Below are positions 1 to 8,964 of a stretch of 64,000 nucleotides of DNA, in pieces (position 1 is the first letter of the stretch; every line of letters begins with the position of its first letter). The notes beneath the pieces are model-generated. The model saw only the letters and a list, made by a program, of their open reading frames with translations. It searched no databases and was not told where the DNA came from. The position numbers and the translations under genes were made by a program. The stretch spans positions 124,001-188,000 of the forward strand of contig NZ_PIQC01000005.1 of the NCBI RefSeq assembly GCF_003987255.1. The letters run 5' to 3'. This DNA comes from Idiomarina ramblicola (GTDB lineage: Bacteria; Pseudomonadota; Gammaproteobacteria; Enterobacterales; Alteromonadaceae).

Positions 1-2
1 GT

Positions 3-410
3 AAGTTGCCCTTTAAATTCAAAGAGTGGACCCCCGATTACAAAGCCACGGGTAAAGCTGAAGATTTCCAATCAATTAATTATCCCAAAGCGGATAATAA
101 ACTCACGTTTGATCGCTTGTCTTCAGTATTTTTGTCTAATACTAACCATGCGGAAGATCAACCTTCTCATTTGCAGCTCAGTGACGCGGATATCCCGTTA
201 GAAGTTAACCTGCCTAAGTACGCTGAGCCAGCTCAGAGATACTGTCCCGCAGGCGTTTATGAAGTAGTAGAAGAAGACGGTAAAAAAGTTTTTCAAATTA
301 ATGCACAGAACTGCATACATTGTAAAACCTGCGATATTAAAGACCCGAGCCAAAATATTACTTGGGTTGCTCCAGAAGGCGCTGGCGGACCAACCTACCC
401 CAATATGTAA
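3..410 (+). CDS. Electron transfer flavoprotein-ubiquinone oxidoreductase, C-terminal part (5' end outside window)
   Basis: Only the last ~135 residues are present; the reading frame is open to the window edge, so the start lies upstream. ETF-QO passes electrons from electron transfer flavoprotein (fed by acyl-CoA dehydrogenases) to ubiquinone at the inner membrane. The visible part is its ferredoxin-like 4Fe-4S domain, with one Cys after RY (fragment residue 80) and the triad CIHCKTC (103, 106, 109). The ending GPTYPNM is typical of the family. A strong terminator follows directly. The enzyme fits functionally with fadE at 26-28 kb. Confidence 0.93.
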   Translation, partial: KLPFKFKEWTPDYKATGKAEDFQSINYPKADNKLTFDRLSSVFLSNTNHAEDQPSHLQLSDADIPLEVNLPKYAEPAQRYCPAGVYEVVEEDGKKVFQINAQNCIHCKTCDIKDPSQNITWVAPEGAGGPTYPNM

Positions 411-431
411 ACACTTTGTAAAATTGATAAC

Positions 432-470
432 AAAAAACACTAAAGCATGCTAAATGTTTTAGTGTTTTTT
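432..470 (+). terminator. Intrinsic terminator after ETF-QO
   Basis: A perfect 13-bp inverted repeat (432-444 with 458-470), built on the core ACACTAAA/TTTAGTGT, ends in a run of six T. It is A/T rich on both sides, so it may work in both directions. Confidence 0.85.
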
Positions 471-544
471 CGTTTTAGGAACTCATGGAATTTAATTTAG
501 TCGACTAATTAAGTCTTAAATGTACTTTTCCAAAGAGGTTTATT

Positions 545-937
545 ATGAAGATTTTAGCATCATTAACCGTGTTATCTTTATTAGCATCCCCCTTCGCATT
601 GGCTCAACAGTCCGATGATAATAAAAGTGAGAATGAACAACGCAGTGAAGAAGTTCGCGAACAGCAAGAAGAACTAAAAGCCGACATGGAAGCTATGCGT
701 GAAGAGCGAAAGGCCGAAATGGAAGTCATGCGTGATGAACACAAAGTTAAAATGGATCAACGCAAAAAAGAGCGTAATGAAGAAAAAACTGAAAAGAAAG
801 AAAAATGGAAATCAATGAAGGAAAAGCGTCAATCCGAAAAAGAAGAAATGAAAACCAAACGCCATTCACTTAAAGATAAGTCTGATGACTCTGATAAGAG
901 CAAGGACGAAGATGATGACGACAATGGTAATAACTAA
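545..937 (+). CDS. Secreted Lys/Glu-rich coiled-coil protein, function unknown
   Basis: A 130-residue protein with a clear Sec signal peptide (about residues 1-20, ending ALAQQ). The rest is almost entirely Glu, Lys, Arg, Asp, Met and Gln, with strong helical coiled-coil character over about residues 28-110, and an Asp/Asn tail (KDEDDDDNGNN). It has no Cys and no enzyme motif. The composition suggests a periplasmic, elongated or disordered, highly charged protein; metal or chaperone-type binding would be guesswork. It is monocistronic, with terminators on both sides, and the ATG has a purine-rich AGAGG upstream. I do not recognise a family. Confidence 0.75.
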   Translation: MKILASLTVLSLLASPFALAQQSDDNKSENEQRSEEVREQQEELKADMEAMREERKAEMEVMRDEHKVKMDQRKKERNEEKTEKKEKWKSMKEKRQSEKEEMKTKRHSLKDKSDDSDKSKDEDDDDNGNN

Positions 938-958
938 TCGTTAATAAATAACGGTATG

Positions 959-983
959 AAAGCGGATCAATGATCCGCTTTTT
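959..983 (+). terminator. Intrinsic terminator after the charged secreted protein
   Basis: Stem AAAGCGGATC (959-968) pairs with GATCCGCTTT (972-981) around a 3-nt loop, with T residues through 983. Confidence 0.88.
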
Positions 984-1022
984 CTATTTCGTGAGTATTT
1001 TTATTTAATACAAAAAGAAAAG

Positions 1023-1052
1023 TTCTATTAAAATTTTTATTATCGCTATAAT
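1023..1052 (+). promoter_or_regulatory. Putative hns promoter
   Basis: A perfect -10 box TATAAT lies at 1047-1052 in a very A/T-rich leader 45 bp before hns. The -35 is weak (TTCTAT at 1023-1028, 18-bp spacer). Such A/T-rich leaders are typical of self-repressed H-NS genes; that regulation is inferred. Confidence 0.5.
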
Positions 1053-1096
1053 AAGAGTTAGTATTCAGTTAGACCAACGAAACAAGGTAAGCAACA

Positions 1097-1513
1097 ATGA
1101 GTGATTTTATTAATATCCTTCGTCATGAACGCCGTTTAAAAGCTGCATTAAAAGAGCTTGATTTAGGTGAATTAGAAAACATTAAAGAAAAGTTCGATTC
1201 AGTTATTGCTCAACGTCGCGAAGAAGAAGCTGAAAAGCAACTTCAGCAACAAGCCAAACAGAAAAAGATAGATGAGTTTAAAAGTGCAATGGCAGAAGCA
1301 GGCATTGAGCTATCAGATATTCTTGAGCAAGAGCTTGGCGGCGAGCCGATTGTTAAAACTCCTCGTAAAAAAAGAGCACCTAAACCACCTAAATATGAAT
1401 ACACGGATGAAAGTGGTGAGAAACAAACCTGGACTGGTCAAGGACGTATGCCAAAAGCCATGAAAACAGCGGTTGATAATGGTAAGCCTTTAGAAGCGTT
1501 TTTAATTAAGTAA
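1097..1513 (+). CDS. hns: H-NS family nucleoid-associated DNA-binding protein
   Basis: A 138-residue protein, close to the 137 of E. coli H-NS. It has the family layout: an N-terminal helical oligomerisation region rich in charged residues (about 1-65), a basic linker (TPRKKRAPKPPKY), and a C-terminal DNA-binding domain with YTDESGEKQTWTGQGRMP, which holds the QGR AT-hook-like loop at 115-117. H-NS binds curved A/T-rich DNA and silences acquired genes. The Tad-like operon further along this window is A/T rich and a plausible target (inference). Monocistronic, with its own promoter and terminator. Confidence 0.95.
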   Translation: MSDFINILRHERRLKAALKELDLGELENIKEKFDSVIAQRREEEAEKQLQQQAKQKKIDEFKSAMAEAGIELSDILEQELGGEPIVKTPRKKRAPKPPKYEYTDESGEKQTWTGQGRMPKAMKTAVDNGKPLEAFLIK

Positions 1514-1521
1514 CGTTAATT

Positions 1522-1564
1522 AAGCGTAGTCGAACACCAATAACGGTTTGAGACTACGCTTTTT
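1522..1564 (+). terminator. Intrinsic terminator after hns
   Basis: Stem AAGCGTAGTC (1522-1531) pairs perfectly with GACTACGCTT (1552-1561) around a 20-nt loop, followed by T residues. Confidence 0.8.
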
Positions 1565-1624
1565 GTTGAACAATAGGCTCAGCTTGATTAGGCTATAGAA
1601 AATTCAAACTGGCAAGGATCGACA

Positions 1625-1993
1625 TTGCGCTATCGTTTCATAGCATTCGTATTAACGCCATTATTCGGCCTTTCTGCTTGCAGTATTTTACCTCAAATGG
1701 CGGGAGGATCTCATCAAGTTGATTCTGGTGATATCAAAATTTATCGCGCTGGGGAAACCCCTTCTCGTGCATATGAGCTCATTAGTATTGTAAATGGTGA
1801 AAGCTGCCAAAGACAATTTGAGGGTCCCAAAGCTTCAAATGACGATGCCATCAGGGAACTACAAACAGACGCTGTACAGTTTAAAGCTCATGCCATTATT
1901 GGCACTCAATGTTTTTCATTAAAGCCCGGAGCTGACTCCATCTGTTACAGTGAAGTCAGCTGTGTGGGTCGTGCTATTCAGTGGCGTGATTAA
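1625..1993 (+). CDS. rcsF: RcsF-type outer-membrane lipoprotein
   Basis: A 122-residue lipoprotein starting at TTG, with AAGGA placed suitably upstream. The signal peptide ends in lipobox LSAC, so Cys19 is lipidated. The mature part carries four Cys (61, 96, 107, 113) in the arrangement of RcsF, whose two nonconsecutive disulphides are needed for function, plus the RAGET and CYSEVSCVGRA patterns seen in RcsF (AGET and CYRQAVCIGSA in E. coli). RcsF senses envelope stress and signals to the Rcs phosphorelay. No rcs genes are in this window, so the partner here is unknown. It converges with the next gene, and the stop codons overlap. Confidence 0.8.
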   Translation: MRYRFIAFVLTPLFGLSACSILPQMAGGSHQVDSGDIKIYRAGETPSRAYELISIVNGESCQRQFEGPKASNDDAIRELQTDAVQFKAHAIIGTQCFSLKPGADSICYSEVSCVGRAIQWRD

Positions 1994-2634
1994 TTGCTTT
2001 TACTCAATGTCACGTCACCAACGCCTACTTCGACTTGAATGCTTACGGAACCATTACCCCGGTAACTCGACTCCGATGTAACAATCATTCGATTTTCCTG
2101 TGTGTTGCCAAAGTTTCGCAAGCTAGTGTCGCCAACGCCTACCGATGCCTCAACTCGTTTGTACTCACCGTTGGCCAGATTGAGTGAGATATCACCAACA
2201 CCTAAATCAACATCGACGTCGGTAAACGGCAAATCGCCTTCAATTTCTCCCACGCCCAAATTCACACTAAGCGAGCGAGTTTTCGGCACTGAAACTATCC
2301 AGTGTTGAGACATGTCGTCGTTCGGTGTTGCTGAAATTTCAAGACGATTCCCGTCGCGCTCACCCTTTATCAGAACTTTCTCGAGTTCTCCTCCACTGGC
2401 AAACCAGCCATTATCATCAGACTCAACACGAAGTTCTACTTCAACCGCATCACCGTCAGTAACGCTGAGTTCAACCGTTCCAACCGTGGCATCCAGATGA
2501 ATGTCGGTATCGCTGTTAACGATATAACTGCTGTTTAACGTACGCTCACTCTCAGTAGCAGAAAAAGCTGCTGTACTGACAGTCACCAAACCAATAAAAC
2601 CTAAAGTTAAAGGCCAAATTTTGTGTTTCATCAT
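1990..2634 (-). CDS. Secreted DUF4097-type beta-repeat protein, function unknown
   Basis: About 214 residues from the chosen ATG, which has AGGA nine bases upstream; an in-frame ATG 33 bp further upstream lacks such a site. A Sec signal peptide ends near AAFSAT. The mature part is all-beta and repetitive, with recurring LGVGEIEG, LGVGDISL, VGVGDTSL and VGVGDVTL units, the pattern of DUF4097 'putative auto-transporter adhesin head' beta-solenoid proteins. Function is unknown; a periplasmic or surface location is inferred. It converges with rcsF, with no terminator between them. Confidence 0.72.
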   Translation of the reverse strand: MMKHKIWPLTLGFIGLVTVSTAAFSATESERTLNSSYIVNSDTDIHLDATVGTVELSVTDGDAVEVELRVESDDNGWFASGGELEKVLIKGERDGNRLEISATPNDDMSQHWIVSVPKTRSLSVNLGVGEIEGDLPFTDVDVDLGVGDISLNLANGEYKRVEASVGVGDTSLRNFGNTQENRMIVTSESSYRGNGSVSIQVEVGVGDVTLSKSN

Positions 2635-2843
2635 TTTTCTTTTCCTATTGTTATTAAAACGATTCATGCCAAATCCTAAAGCACGTAAAATAATTTCAGA
2701 GAAGCTTTTGCAACGCGTATGCCAAAGATAAAGTATTTATTTATCAATAAGTTAAAATCTAAAGACTTTGTTTGGTTAGCGAATTATCAAACTATGTGGT
2801 CAAATTGGCTATCACAATTAGAGAATTCGCTAACGGAGGCAGA

Positions 2844-3551
2844 ATGAAAAGCCAGCAGCAACTGACACCTATCGCTATCATTCGTACGCCTTTTCCTGAA
2901 AAATTCAGTGTTCCCAGACAGCCGGGCTTGGTTCCCGCAGCATTAGCAGAAGTTGAACTGGTTGGTGACTATCAGCACGCTAAGGCAATACAAGGTATTG
3001 AGCAGTTCTCACATCTCTGGTTAACCTTTGAGTTCCATCAGCACAGTTCTTGGCAAGAACGGGTGCGCCCGCCCCGACTTGGCGGGAATGAACAACTGGG
3101 TGTCTTCGCTACCCGCTCACCGTTTCGCCCGAATCAATTAGGTTTATCAGTGGTTGAGCTGGTTGCTGTACAAACGGAGCCCAAAGTGGTGTTAACGGTT
3201 CGCGGAGCGGATTTAGTGGATAACACGCCTATCGTCGATATAAAGCCATACATTCCATATGTGGACGCAATTAACGACGCTCGCGCCGGGTTCGCTCAAC
3301 AAAGGCCAGAGCAGAACCTCAACGTTCAGTTCTCAGGGGCATCAGAGGACGCCCTTAGAGCCGATACTTCGCACTCGCTTGATCTCAAAACCCTTATTAC
3401 TGAAGTACTCCGGCAAGACCCCAGACCCGCCTATCACAAGGCGCAATCGGAACCGAGAAGCTACGGCACAGCACTTTTGAACTACAATATTCGCTGGTAT
3501 GTACAACAAAACACCGTTTTTGTTGAAGAAATCTCGCTAAAACAGCCGTAA
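2844..3551 (+). CDS. trmO: tRNA (N6-threonylcarbamoyladenosine(37)-N6)-methyltransferase TrmO
   Basis: A 235-residue member of the TsaA/YaeB family, which uses S-adenosylmethionine to N6-methylate t6A37 in tRNA-Thr(GGU) and similar tRNAs. Family motifs are present: PIAIIRTPFPEKF near the N terminus, GLVP, GIEQFSHLWL, GVFATRSPFRPN and the DNTPIVDIKPYIPY segment. The ATG at 2844 has GGAGG directly upstream, better than the longer in-frame alternative from 2772. It stands alone upstream of proS. Confidence 0.93.
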   Translation: MKSQQQLTPIAIIRTPFPEKFSVPRQPGLVPAALAEVELVGDYQHAKAIQGIEQFSHLWLTFEFHQHSSWQERVRPPRLGGNEQLGVFATRSPFRPNQLGLSVVELVAVQTEPKVVLTVRGADLVDNTPIVDIKPYIPYVDAINDARAGFAQQRPEQNLNVQFSGASEDALRADTSHSLDLKTLITEVLRQDPRPAYHKAQSEPRSYGTALLNYNIRWYVQQNTVFVEEISLKQP

Positions 3552-3629
3552 AAGGCTTTTGAGCTGAGTCAGACACTGCTAAACTTCGCTCTAATTTTTG
3601 ACCACTATAACTTGCAGAGATGCCGGACT

Positions 3630-5333
3630 ATGCGCAGCAGCCAATATTTATTATCAACGCTTAAAGAAACACCTTCTGACGCTGAGATCGTGAGTCATCA
3701 GCTAATGTTGCGGGCAGGCATGATCCGAAAGGTCGCTGCCGGGCTTTACACCTGGACGCCCACTGGCTTGCGTGTACTGCGCAAAGTTGAAAACGTTGTT
3801 CGCGAGGAAATGGAAGCCATTACTGCATTGGAAATATTAATGCCTATGGTACAGCCGGCGGATCTTTGGCAGGAATCCGGCCGCTGGGATGACTACGGCC
3901 CGGAGTTATTGCGCATAAAAGATCGCAACCAACGTGACTTCTTATTGGGTCCAACCCACGAAGAGATCATCAGTCAGTTAGTGCGCAAAGAAGTCAACAG
4001 CTACAAGCAACTGCCGTTAACCTTATTCCAGATCCAAACAAAATTTCGTGATGAAATTCGCCCTCGTTTCGGCGTTATGCGTGCACGTGAGTTTATGATG
4101 AAAGACGCTTACTCTTTCCACCTCACTGACGAGTCGCTGCAAAAAACCTACGATGACATGTACAAAGCGTACAGCCGTATTTTTGAACGTCTGGGCTTAG
4201 ACTATCGTCCTGTCATTGCCGATACCGGTTCAATTGGCGGAAGTCATTCGCATGAGTTTCATGTGCTGGCAAGCTCCGGTGAGGATGCCATCGCGTTTTC
4301 TGACTCTTCAGATTATGCCGCCAACGTGGAAATGGCAGAAGCACTGGCTCCTGCTGGTGAGCGCCCTGCTCCGAATCAAAAAGTAGAAAAGCATGAAGTG
4401 CAAGGCGACGAGCTAGCTGCTGTGCTACAGCCTTTGTCGGTAGAAAGCCAGCAGGCAACCAAGTCTTTTATTGTCAAAGCATCAGACGAAATCGATGCTG
4501 AATACGTTCAGCTTGTGCTTCGGGCTGACCACGAATTAAATACGGTCAAAGCTGAGAAACTCATTCAGGTCGCCTCACCATTAGAAATACTGACACAGAC
4601 AGAAAAAGCGACCGGAACAGAAGCCCCTTACGTGGGAGTAGTGAAAGCGAAATTGCCTTTGCTGGTTGATCACAGCGCCGCTCACCTGTCCGATTTTGCC
4701 TGTGGAGCAAATGAAAACGGTCAGTGGTTAACTGGCGTAAACTGGGAACGTGATACCGGCGAGTACAGCGCGGTCGACATTCGCAACGTGGTTGAAGGTG
4801 ACCCCAGCCCTTGCGGGCAGGGCAAAGTAAAGATAGCCCGCGGCATAGAAGTTGGTCACATCTTCCAATTAGGCAAAAAATACAGTGAAGCCATGAAGGT
4901 TGGCGTACTGTCTGAATCCGGTAAACACGAAACCTTAACCATGGGTTGCTATGGCATTGGTGTTTCCCGCATTGTGGCAGCAGCCATTGAGCAAAATAAC
5001 GACGACCGTGGTATTTGCTGGCCAGACGCTCTGGCTCCTTTCCAGGTTGTTATTGTGCCCATGAATATGCACAAGTCAGCACGCGTTCAAGAGGCCGCTG
5101 AAACGCTTTATAACGATTTGAAGGCTCAAGGTATTGATGTTCTGTTTGATGACCGTAAAGAACGCCCTGGGGTCATGTTCACGGACATGGAACTCATCGG
5201 CATTCCACATCAAGTGGTGGTTGGGGAACGTAACTTAGATCAGAACCAGGTTGAGTACCAAAGCCGTAAAGGCGGAGAGAAGCAGAAAATAAGCTTGGAT
5301 GATTGCGTCAACTTCATACAGCAACAGCTCTAA
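3630..5333 (+). CDS. proS: Prolyl-tRNA synthetase (bacterial ProS type with editing domain)
   Basis: 567 residues from [15 protein letters not shown], the standard N terminus of the family. A class II synthetase: motif 2 region [25 protein letters not shown], motif 3 near [17 protein letters not shown], a YbaK-like editing insertion around residues 230-390 (with the K-containing SFIVKASD stretch) and a C-terminal anticodon-binding domain. It charges tRNA-Pro and deacylates Ala-tRNA-Pro. Monocistronic with a strong terminator behind it. Confidence 0.97.
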   Translation: MRSSQYLLSTLKETPSDAEIVSHQLMLRAGMIRKVAAGLYTWTPTGLRVLRKVENVVREEMEAITALEILMPMVQPADLWQESGRWDDYGPELLRIKDRNQRDFLLGPTHEEIISQLVRKEVNSYKQLPLTLFQIQTKFRDEIRPRFGVMRAREFMMKDAYSFHLTDESLQKTYDDMYKAYSRIFERLGLDYRPVIADTGSIGGSHSHEFHVLASSGEDAIAFSDSSDYAANVEMAEALAPAGERPAPNQKVEKHEVQGDELAAVLQPLSVESQQATKSFIVKASDEIDAEYVQLVLRADHELNTVKAEKLIQVASPLEILTQTEKATGTEAPYVGVVKAKLPLLVDHSAAHLSDFACGANENGQWLTGVNWERDTGEYSAVDIRNVVEGDPSPCGQGKVKIARGIEVGHIFQLGKKYSEAMKVGVLSESGKHETLTMGCYGIGVSRIVAAAIEQNNDDRGICWPDALAPFQVVIVPMNMHKSARVQEAAETLYNDLKAQGIDVLFDDRKERPGVMFTDMELIGIPHQVVVGERNLDQNQVEYQSRKGGEKQKISLDDCVNFIQQQL

Positions 5334-5348
5334 ACTCGCTAAAAACAA

Positions 5349-5385
5349 AAAGGGCCTGATAGGTTTTGCTATCAGGCCCTTTTTT
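5349..5385. terminator. Bidirectional intrinsic terminator between proS and gpt
   Basis: A 14-bp stem AAAGGGCCTGATAG / CTATCAGGCCCTTT (5349-5362 with 5369-5382) has a 6-nt loop. A T run lies on the plus side and A residues on the other, so it can serve both convergent genes. Confidence 0.9.
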
Positions 5386-5420
5386 TATACCTTAATCCTT
5401 TTTACCTTAACGATGGAGTT

Positions 5421-5906
5421 TTAAGACTCCTGTCCTGCCAAAGGCTCTATATAATGTAAATGCATATCCCAGGGAAAGTGAATCCAGGTATCCTGAGCCA
5501 AATCAGCCACAAAGTCGTCAACTAATTCCATTCCAGCCGGCTTTGCATAAACCGTAACAAATTTCGCTTTAGGCAAGCGATCACGTAAAAACTTCAAGGT
5601 GTTACCGGTATCAACCAAGTCATCAACAACCAAAAAACCTTCACCATCAGTCGTTGCGGTAACGTCTTTCATTACCTGCAAATCATCACGTTGTTCTGTG
5701 TGGTCATATGAACTAACAGCCACACAGTCGACAACACGAATATTCAGTTCGCGAGCGACGATTGCTGCCGGCACCAGACCACCCCGACTAACAGCAATAA
5801 TTCCCTTATATTGCTCGGCCGGTAATTGACGACGAGCGAGTTCGCGTGTCGCGCGGTGCAACTCTTCCCATGATACAAAAAACTCGCGGTTTGAATGCCA
5901 TCCCAT
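5421..5906 (-). CDS. gpt: Xanthine-guanine phosphoribosyltransferase
   Basis: 161 residues. Purine salvage: guanine, xanthine or hypoxanthine plus PRPP gives the nucleotide. The PRPP-binding loop [13 protein letters not shown] lies near residue 90 and the [10 protein letters not shown] loop near residue 40, as in E. coli Gpt (152 residues). It starts 7 bp after the stop of the upstream purine permease, so the two form an import-and-salvage operon. Confidence 0.94.
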   Translation of the reverse strand: MGWHSNREFFVSWEELHRATRELARRQLPAEQYKGIIAVSRGGLVPAAIVARELNIRVVDCVAVSSYDHTEQRDDLQVMKDVTATTDGEGFLVVDDLVDTGNTLKFLRDRLPKAKFVTVYAKPAGMELVDDFVADLAQDTWIHFPWDMHLHYIEPLAGQES

Positions 5907-5913
5907 AATTTTT

Positions 5914-7206
5914 TTACCCTAACCAAATAAATTTAGCGACAAAAAGTGCGCCTAAAAAAATGACGCTTGGTGTTAAATCCTGATAGCGTCCGCCAAGCAG
6001 CTTCACCACAACGTAACTAATAAAACCTAATGCGATACCGTCTGCTATCGAAAATGTCAGAGGCGTCATCAGTAAAACCACGGCAACCGGTGCGGCTTCG
6101 GTAATATCGTCCCACTTTACATCTTTAAGCGTAAACAACATTAGCACCGCAACATAGATGATAGCTCCAGCTGTTGCATAAGCTGGAATCATACCAGCCA
6201 ACGGGGCAAAGAACATGGCCAATAAAAATAAAATGCCGACAACGACCGCCGCAAGTCCCGTTTTGCCTCCCGAAGCGACCCCAGCCGCCGACTCAATGTA
6301 GCTGGTGGTGGTCGACGTACCCAGCATTGAACCGGCAACTGTTGCCGTGCTGTCCGCCATTAATGCTCTATTTAGACGCGGCATTTCGCCGTTGGCTTTT
6401 GCCAAACCAGCCTTTTGCGCCACCGCCAGTAAAGTTCCCGAAGTATCGAAAAGATCAACAAACAAAAAGGCGAAAATAACAGACAACATGCCAATATCAA
6501 AAGCAGCGGCTAAATCCATTTGCATAAAGGTTGGAATCAAGCTTGGCGGTGCAGACACAATGCCATTGTATTCGACCAACCCGGTTGCCCAGGCAATAAG
6601 CGTGACCAGTAAAATGCTGATTAACGCTGCGCCCTGCACCTGTCGTGCAACTAACCCAATAATGAGAAAAAAGCCCGCTGCAGCTAACAATACCGAGGGT
6701 TCAGACAATGAACCTAAGGTCACCATGGTAGCGTCGTTGGCCACAATAATATTCGCGTTCTGTAATCCGATTAACGCCAAAAAGGCACCGATACCAGCTG
6801 CGATGGCTAAGCGTAAGGTGGCCGGAATTGATTTTATTATCCACTCGCGAATGCGAAAAGCGGAGAGTAAAAAAAATAAACACCCAGAGAAAAACACTGC
6901 TCCTAAGGCGGTCTGCCAGGTATAACCCATGCTAAATACCACGGTGTAAGTGAAAAACGCATTCAGCCCCATTCCAGGCGCCAGCGCGACAGGATAATTA
7001 GCCCATAACCCCATAATTAAGCAGCCAATAGCCGCCGCCAGACAGGTTGCTACAAATACAGCTCCGTAATCCATACCCGTTTCACTTAAAATAGACGGGT
7101 TAACGAAGATGATATAAGCCATGGTCAAGAAGGTTGTTAGCCCGCCTATAACCTCAGACTTGACCGAACTACCACTTGCTTTTATTGAAAACAGCTTTTC
7201 CAGCAT
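5914..7206 (-). CDS. NCS2-family (AzgA-like) purine permease
   Basis: 430 residues with about 12-14 membrane segments. Family features include [20 protein letters not shown] near the N terminus, [12 protein letters not shown] (residues ~76-87) and DLFDTSGTL in the middle, all typical of AdeP/GhxP-type proton-linked carriers of adenine, guanine or hypoxanthine. The exact substrate cannot be read from sequence. The pairing with gpt favours guanine or hypoxanthine. Confidence 0.9.
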   Translation of the reverse strand: MLEKLFSIKASGSSVKSEVIGGLTTFLTMAYIIFVNPSILSETGMDYGAVFVATCLAAAIGCLIMGLWANYPVALAPGMGLNAFFTYTVVFSMGYTWQTALGAVFFSGCLFFLLSAFRIREWIIKSIPATLRLAIAAGIGAFLALIGLQNANIIVANDATMVTLGSLSEPSVLLAAAGFFLIIGLVARQVQGAALISILLVTLIAWATGLVEYNGIVSAPPSLIPTFMQMDLAAAFDIGMLSVIFAFLFVDLFDTSGTLLAVAQKAGLAKANGEMPRLNRALMADSTATVAGSMLGTSTTTSYIESAAGVASGGKTGLAAVVVGILFLLAMFFAPLAGMIPAYATAGAIIYVAVLMLFTLKDVKWDDITEAAPVAVVLLMTPLTFSIADGIALGFISYVVVKLLGGRYQDLTPSVIFLGALFVAKFIWLG

Positions 7207-7314
7207 GAGAAACCTTGAAAGTTTGGCGTTGTGGTTAAAAGGCAGGTATTTTATCCTAACTACCGCAAGATTTGTTGTTCACTTTTCATTTTTTAACAGG
7301 ATACAGAATTTATC

Positions 7315-7635
7315 ATGCCAACCGTTTATTTCGTCGATGCCGATGGTAACCAATTTGAAGCCACCGTCGATTCAGGAACCAACGTTATGGAAGCCGCTGT
7401 CGAGAACTTTGTTGACGGTATTATTGGAGAATGTGGTGGCGTCATGTCATGTGCAACTTGCCACTGCTACATCCCACCCGAGTGGCAGGACAAGCTTCCG
7501 GCTCCATCAGAGCAGGAAGAAGACATGATAGATATGGTACTAGAGCCCCAAGACAACAGCCGCTTAAGCTGTCAGATAGAAATAACCGACGAATTAGACG
7601 GTTTGGTGGTGCATATGCCTAAAACTCAGTTCTAA
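7315..7635 (+). CDS. Adrenodoxin-type 2Fe-2S ferredoxin
   Basis: 106 residues with the cluster ligands ECGGVMSCATCHC (C-x5-C-x2-C) and a fourth Cys in RLSCQI, plus VHMP near the C terminus. These are marks of the adrenodoxin/putidaredoxin/Isc-Fdx group. The family passes single electrons to P450s, Rieske oxygenases or the Fe-S assembly machinery. No isc or oxygenase gene is nearby, so the partner is unknown. Monocistronic; converges with the next gene across 10 bp. Confidence 0.9.
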   Translation: MPTVYFVDADGNQFEATVDSGTNVMEAAVENFVDGIIGECGGVMSCATCHCYIPPEWQDKLPAPSEQEEDMIDMVLEPQDNSRLSCQIEITDELDGLVVHMPKTQF

Positions 7636-7645
7636 CAGACTGAAG

Positions 7646-8788
7646 TTAGTCTACGGTTGCCACGGGCATGAGAACTTCGTCGTGGTAGCCGGTTATAACC
7701 CGGATAGTTCCGGCAAGCTCGCGGTCTAATTCGGAATCGCCAGTGTCTACTCGCAACGGTTTATTATTCAGTGCTTGCAACTTCTTTTTAGTCGCAATGA
7801 CCCAAATATTGTCTTTACCAATATGCCGAAGTACGCGTGGACTCAGCTGTTGATTACCGCGACCAAATAAATGCCCCTGCCCGCCTATCAACGTTATCAC
7901 CAATTTAACCATTCCGTTTGCCTGCTGAGATACGGTTTCGTATAAACGGCTCTCGGTCACATCACTGGCCAGCAGACCGCCCTGCTGAACTAAGTCAATG
8001 CCGAGCAAGGTATTTTCATGCCCCATAGTCTGCATAACAGCGGCTACCGTTGAGCCCGACCCCATTACGAGCAACTCGTCGTCAACACGCTCGACAATTT
8101 CTGCGGCAATGTCATCCAAAACCATCTCGTCGCTTTCTTTACCACCCATTTTAACGGCCTGAACGTATTCCAGTTCAGCCGGTACCGACATTTCCCCAAA
8201 GCGTCTTGCACGCACAGTGCCTTCTCTGAAGGCCTCTTCATCAATATCCATCACGTCGGCATTATGGATGCTGGATAGCTCGCCCCTAAGAATCTTCTCA
8301 ATCACCCGTCCTGCAGCCAGTGGACTGATAGCATAGACTCCTGAATGAATCTTTACACCGGCGGGGATGCCCAACACCAGTTGGTGTTCAGGAACAACTT
8401 GGTAAATATCACGGGCGGTACCATCACCTCCGGCGAACAAAAGAATATCGACCTTATGATGAATAATTTCTGACACCGCTCTTTTGGTGTCTTCAGGAGA
8501 GGAAGGGGACTCAGCAGCAGAGTAAGCTGACTCAAATGAAAAGCCCATAGCTGCAAGAGTTTCGGAGCCCATTTCATTATCAGCAGTGACAAAGTGCAAT
8601 TGTTTTTTGTAAGGCTGGAGAAGTTCTAATGCGGTCTGCGCGCGTTTGGCGGCCTTTTTTTCAGCCCCGGCCGCTAATGCCTGTTCCCGAATATGGGCGC
8701 CGTCGCTTCCCTTCAAAGCTAGGGCGCCGCCAATCCCCGCATATGGGTTAATAATAAAACCAACGGTTAATCGACTACTTGTTTCCAT
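7646..8788 (-). CDS. ATP-NAD kinase family protein (COG3199-like)
   Basis: 380 residues. It has the NAD kinase/diacylglycerol kinase fold signature: INPYAGIGG at the N terminus, the LLFAGGDGTARD nucleotide motif near residue 118, then GIPAGVK and GSGSTVAAV. It belongs to a branch separate from housekeeping NadK; its substrate is not established here. The ATG has no good Shine-Dalgarno site and sits inside a 16-bp tandem duplication, overlapped by a 9-codon mini-ORF that starts at 8804. It lies 18 bp after the small lipoprotein gene, so the two are probably cotranscribed. Confidence 0.8.
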   Translation of the reverse strand: METSSRLTVGFIINPYAGIGGALALKGSDGAHIREQALAAGAEKKAAKRAQTALELLQPYKKQLHFVTADNEMGSETLAAMGFSFESAYSAAESPSSPEDTKRAVSEIIHHKVDILLFAGGDGTARDIYQVVPEHQLVLGIPAGVKIHSGVYAISPLAAGRVIEKILRGELSSIHNADVMDIDEEAFREGTVRARRFGEMSVPAELEYVQAVKMGGKESDEMVLDDIAAEIVERVDDELLVMGSGSTVAAVMQTMGHENTLLGIDLVQQGGLLASDVTESRLYETVSQQANGMVKLVITLIGGQGHLFGRGNQQLSPRVLRHIGKDNIWVIATKKKLQALNNKPLRVDTGDSELDRELAGTIRVITGYHDEVLMPVATVD

Positions 8789-8811
8789 TACTACTTGCTT
8801 CCATTACTACT
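8775..8811 (-). repeat. 16-bp tandem duplication at the start of the NAD-kinase-like gene
   Basis: Two copies of a 16-bp unit (8775-8790 and 8791-8806, one mismatch) plus a 5-bp partial third copy. Each full copy holds an ATG on the minus strand (8786-8788 and 8802-8804). They are 16 bp apart and so in different frames. The upstream ATG opens a 9-codon ORF that ends within the kinase gene. The unit also covers the stop codon of the small lipoprotein gene. Confidence 0.85.
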
Positions 8812-8944
8812 CGTTTTCAGCTTCTTCAGCCTCTTCTTCAATTTCTTCACCGGCATTTTCTATATCCTGACCTGCGCCTTCCATTGTTTCACAGGCACTT
8901 AAACCCAGTATTGAAATTGTTACTAACAATGCTCTTAAAAACAT
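8807..8944 (-). CDS. Entericidin-like small lipoprotein
   Basis: A 45-residue ORF read from the minus strand, starting with AAGGAG seven bases before its ATG. It begins MFLRALLVTISILGLSAC, a lipoprotein signal with lipobox LSAC (Cys18). The mature peptide starts CETMEGAGQDIENAGEEIEEEAEE, matching the entericidin A/B core (C-x-T-x-x-G-x-G-x-D-I-x-x-x-G), with a strongly acidic tail. Entericidins are small envelope lipoproteins once described as a toxin/antidote pair; only one is present here. Physiological role unknown. Confidence 0.82.
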   Translation of the reverse strand: MFLRALLVTISILGLSACETMEGAGQDIENAGEEIEEEAEEAENE

Positions 8945-8964
8945 AGATTGCTCCTTCTCAAGGA

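Noticed and set aside
6305-6925. 206-residue plus-strand ORF
   Set aside because: Lies entirely antisense to the purine permease, with low-complexity composition and no start signal; a shadow.
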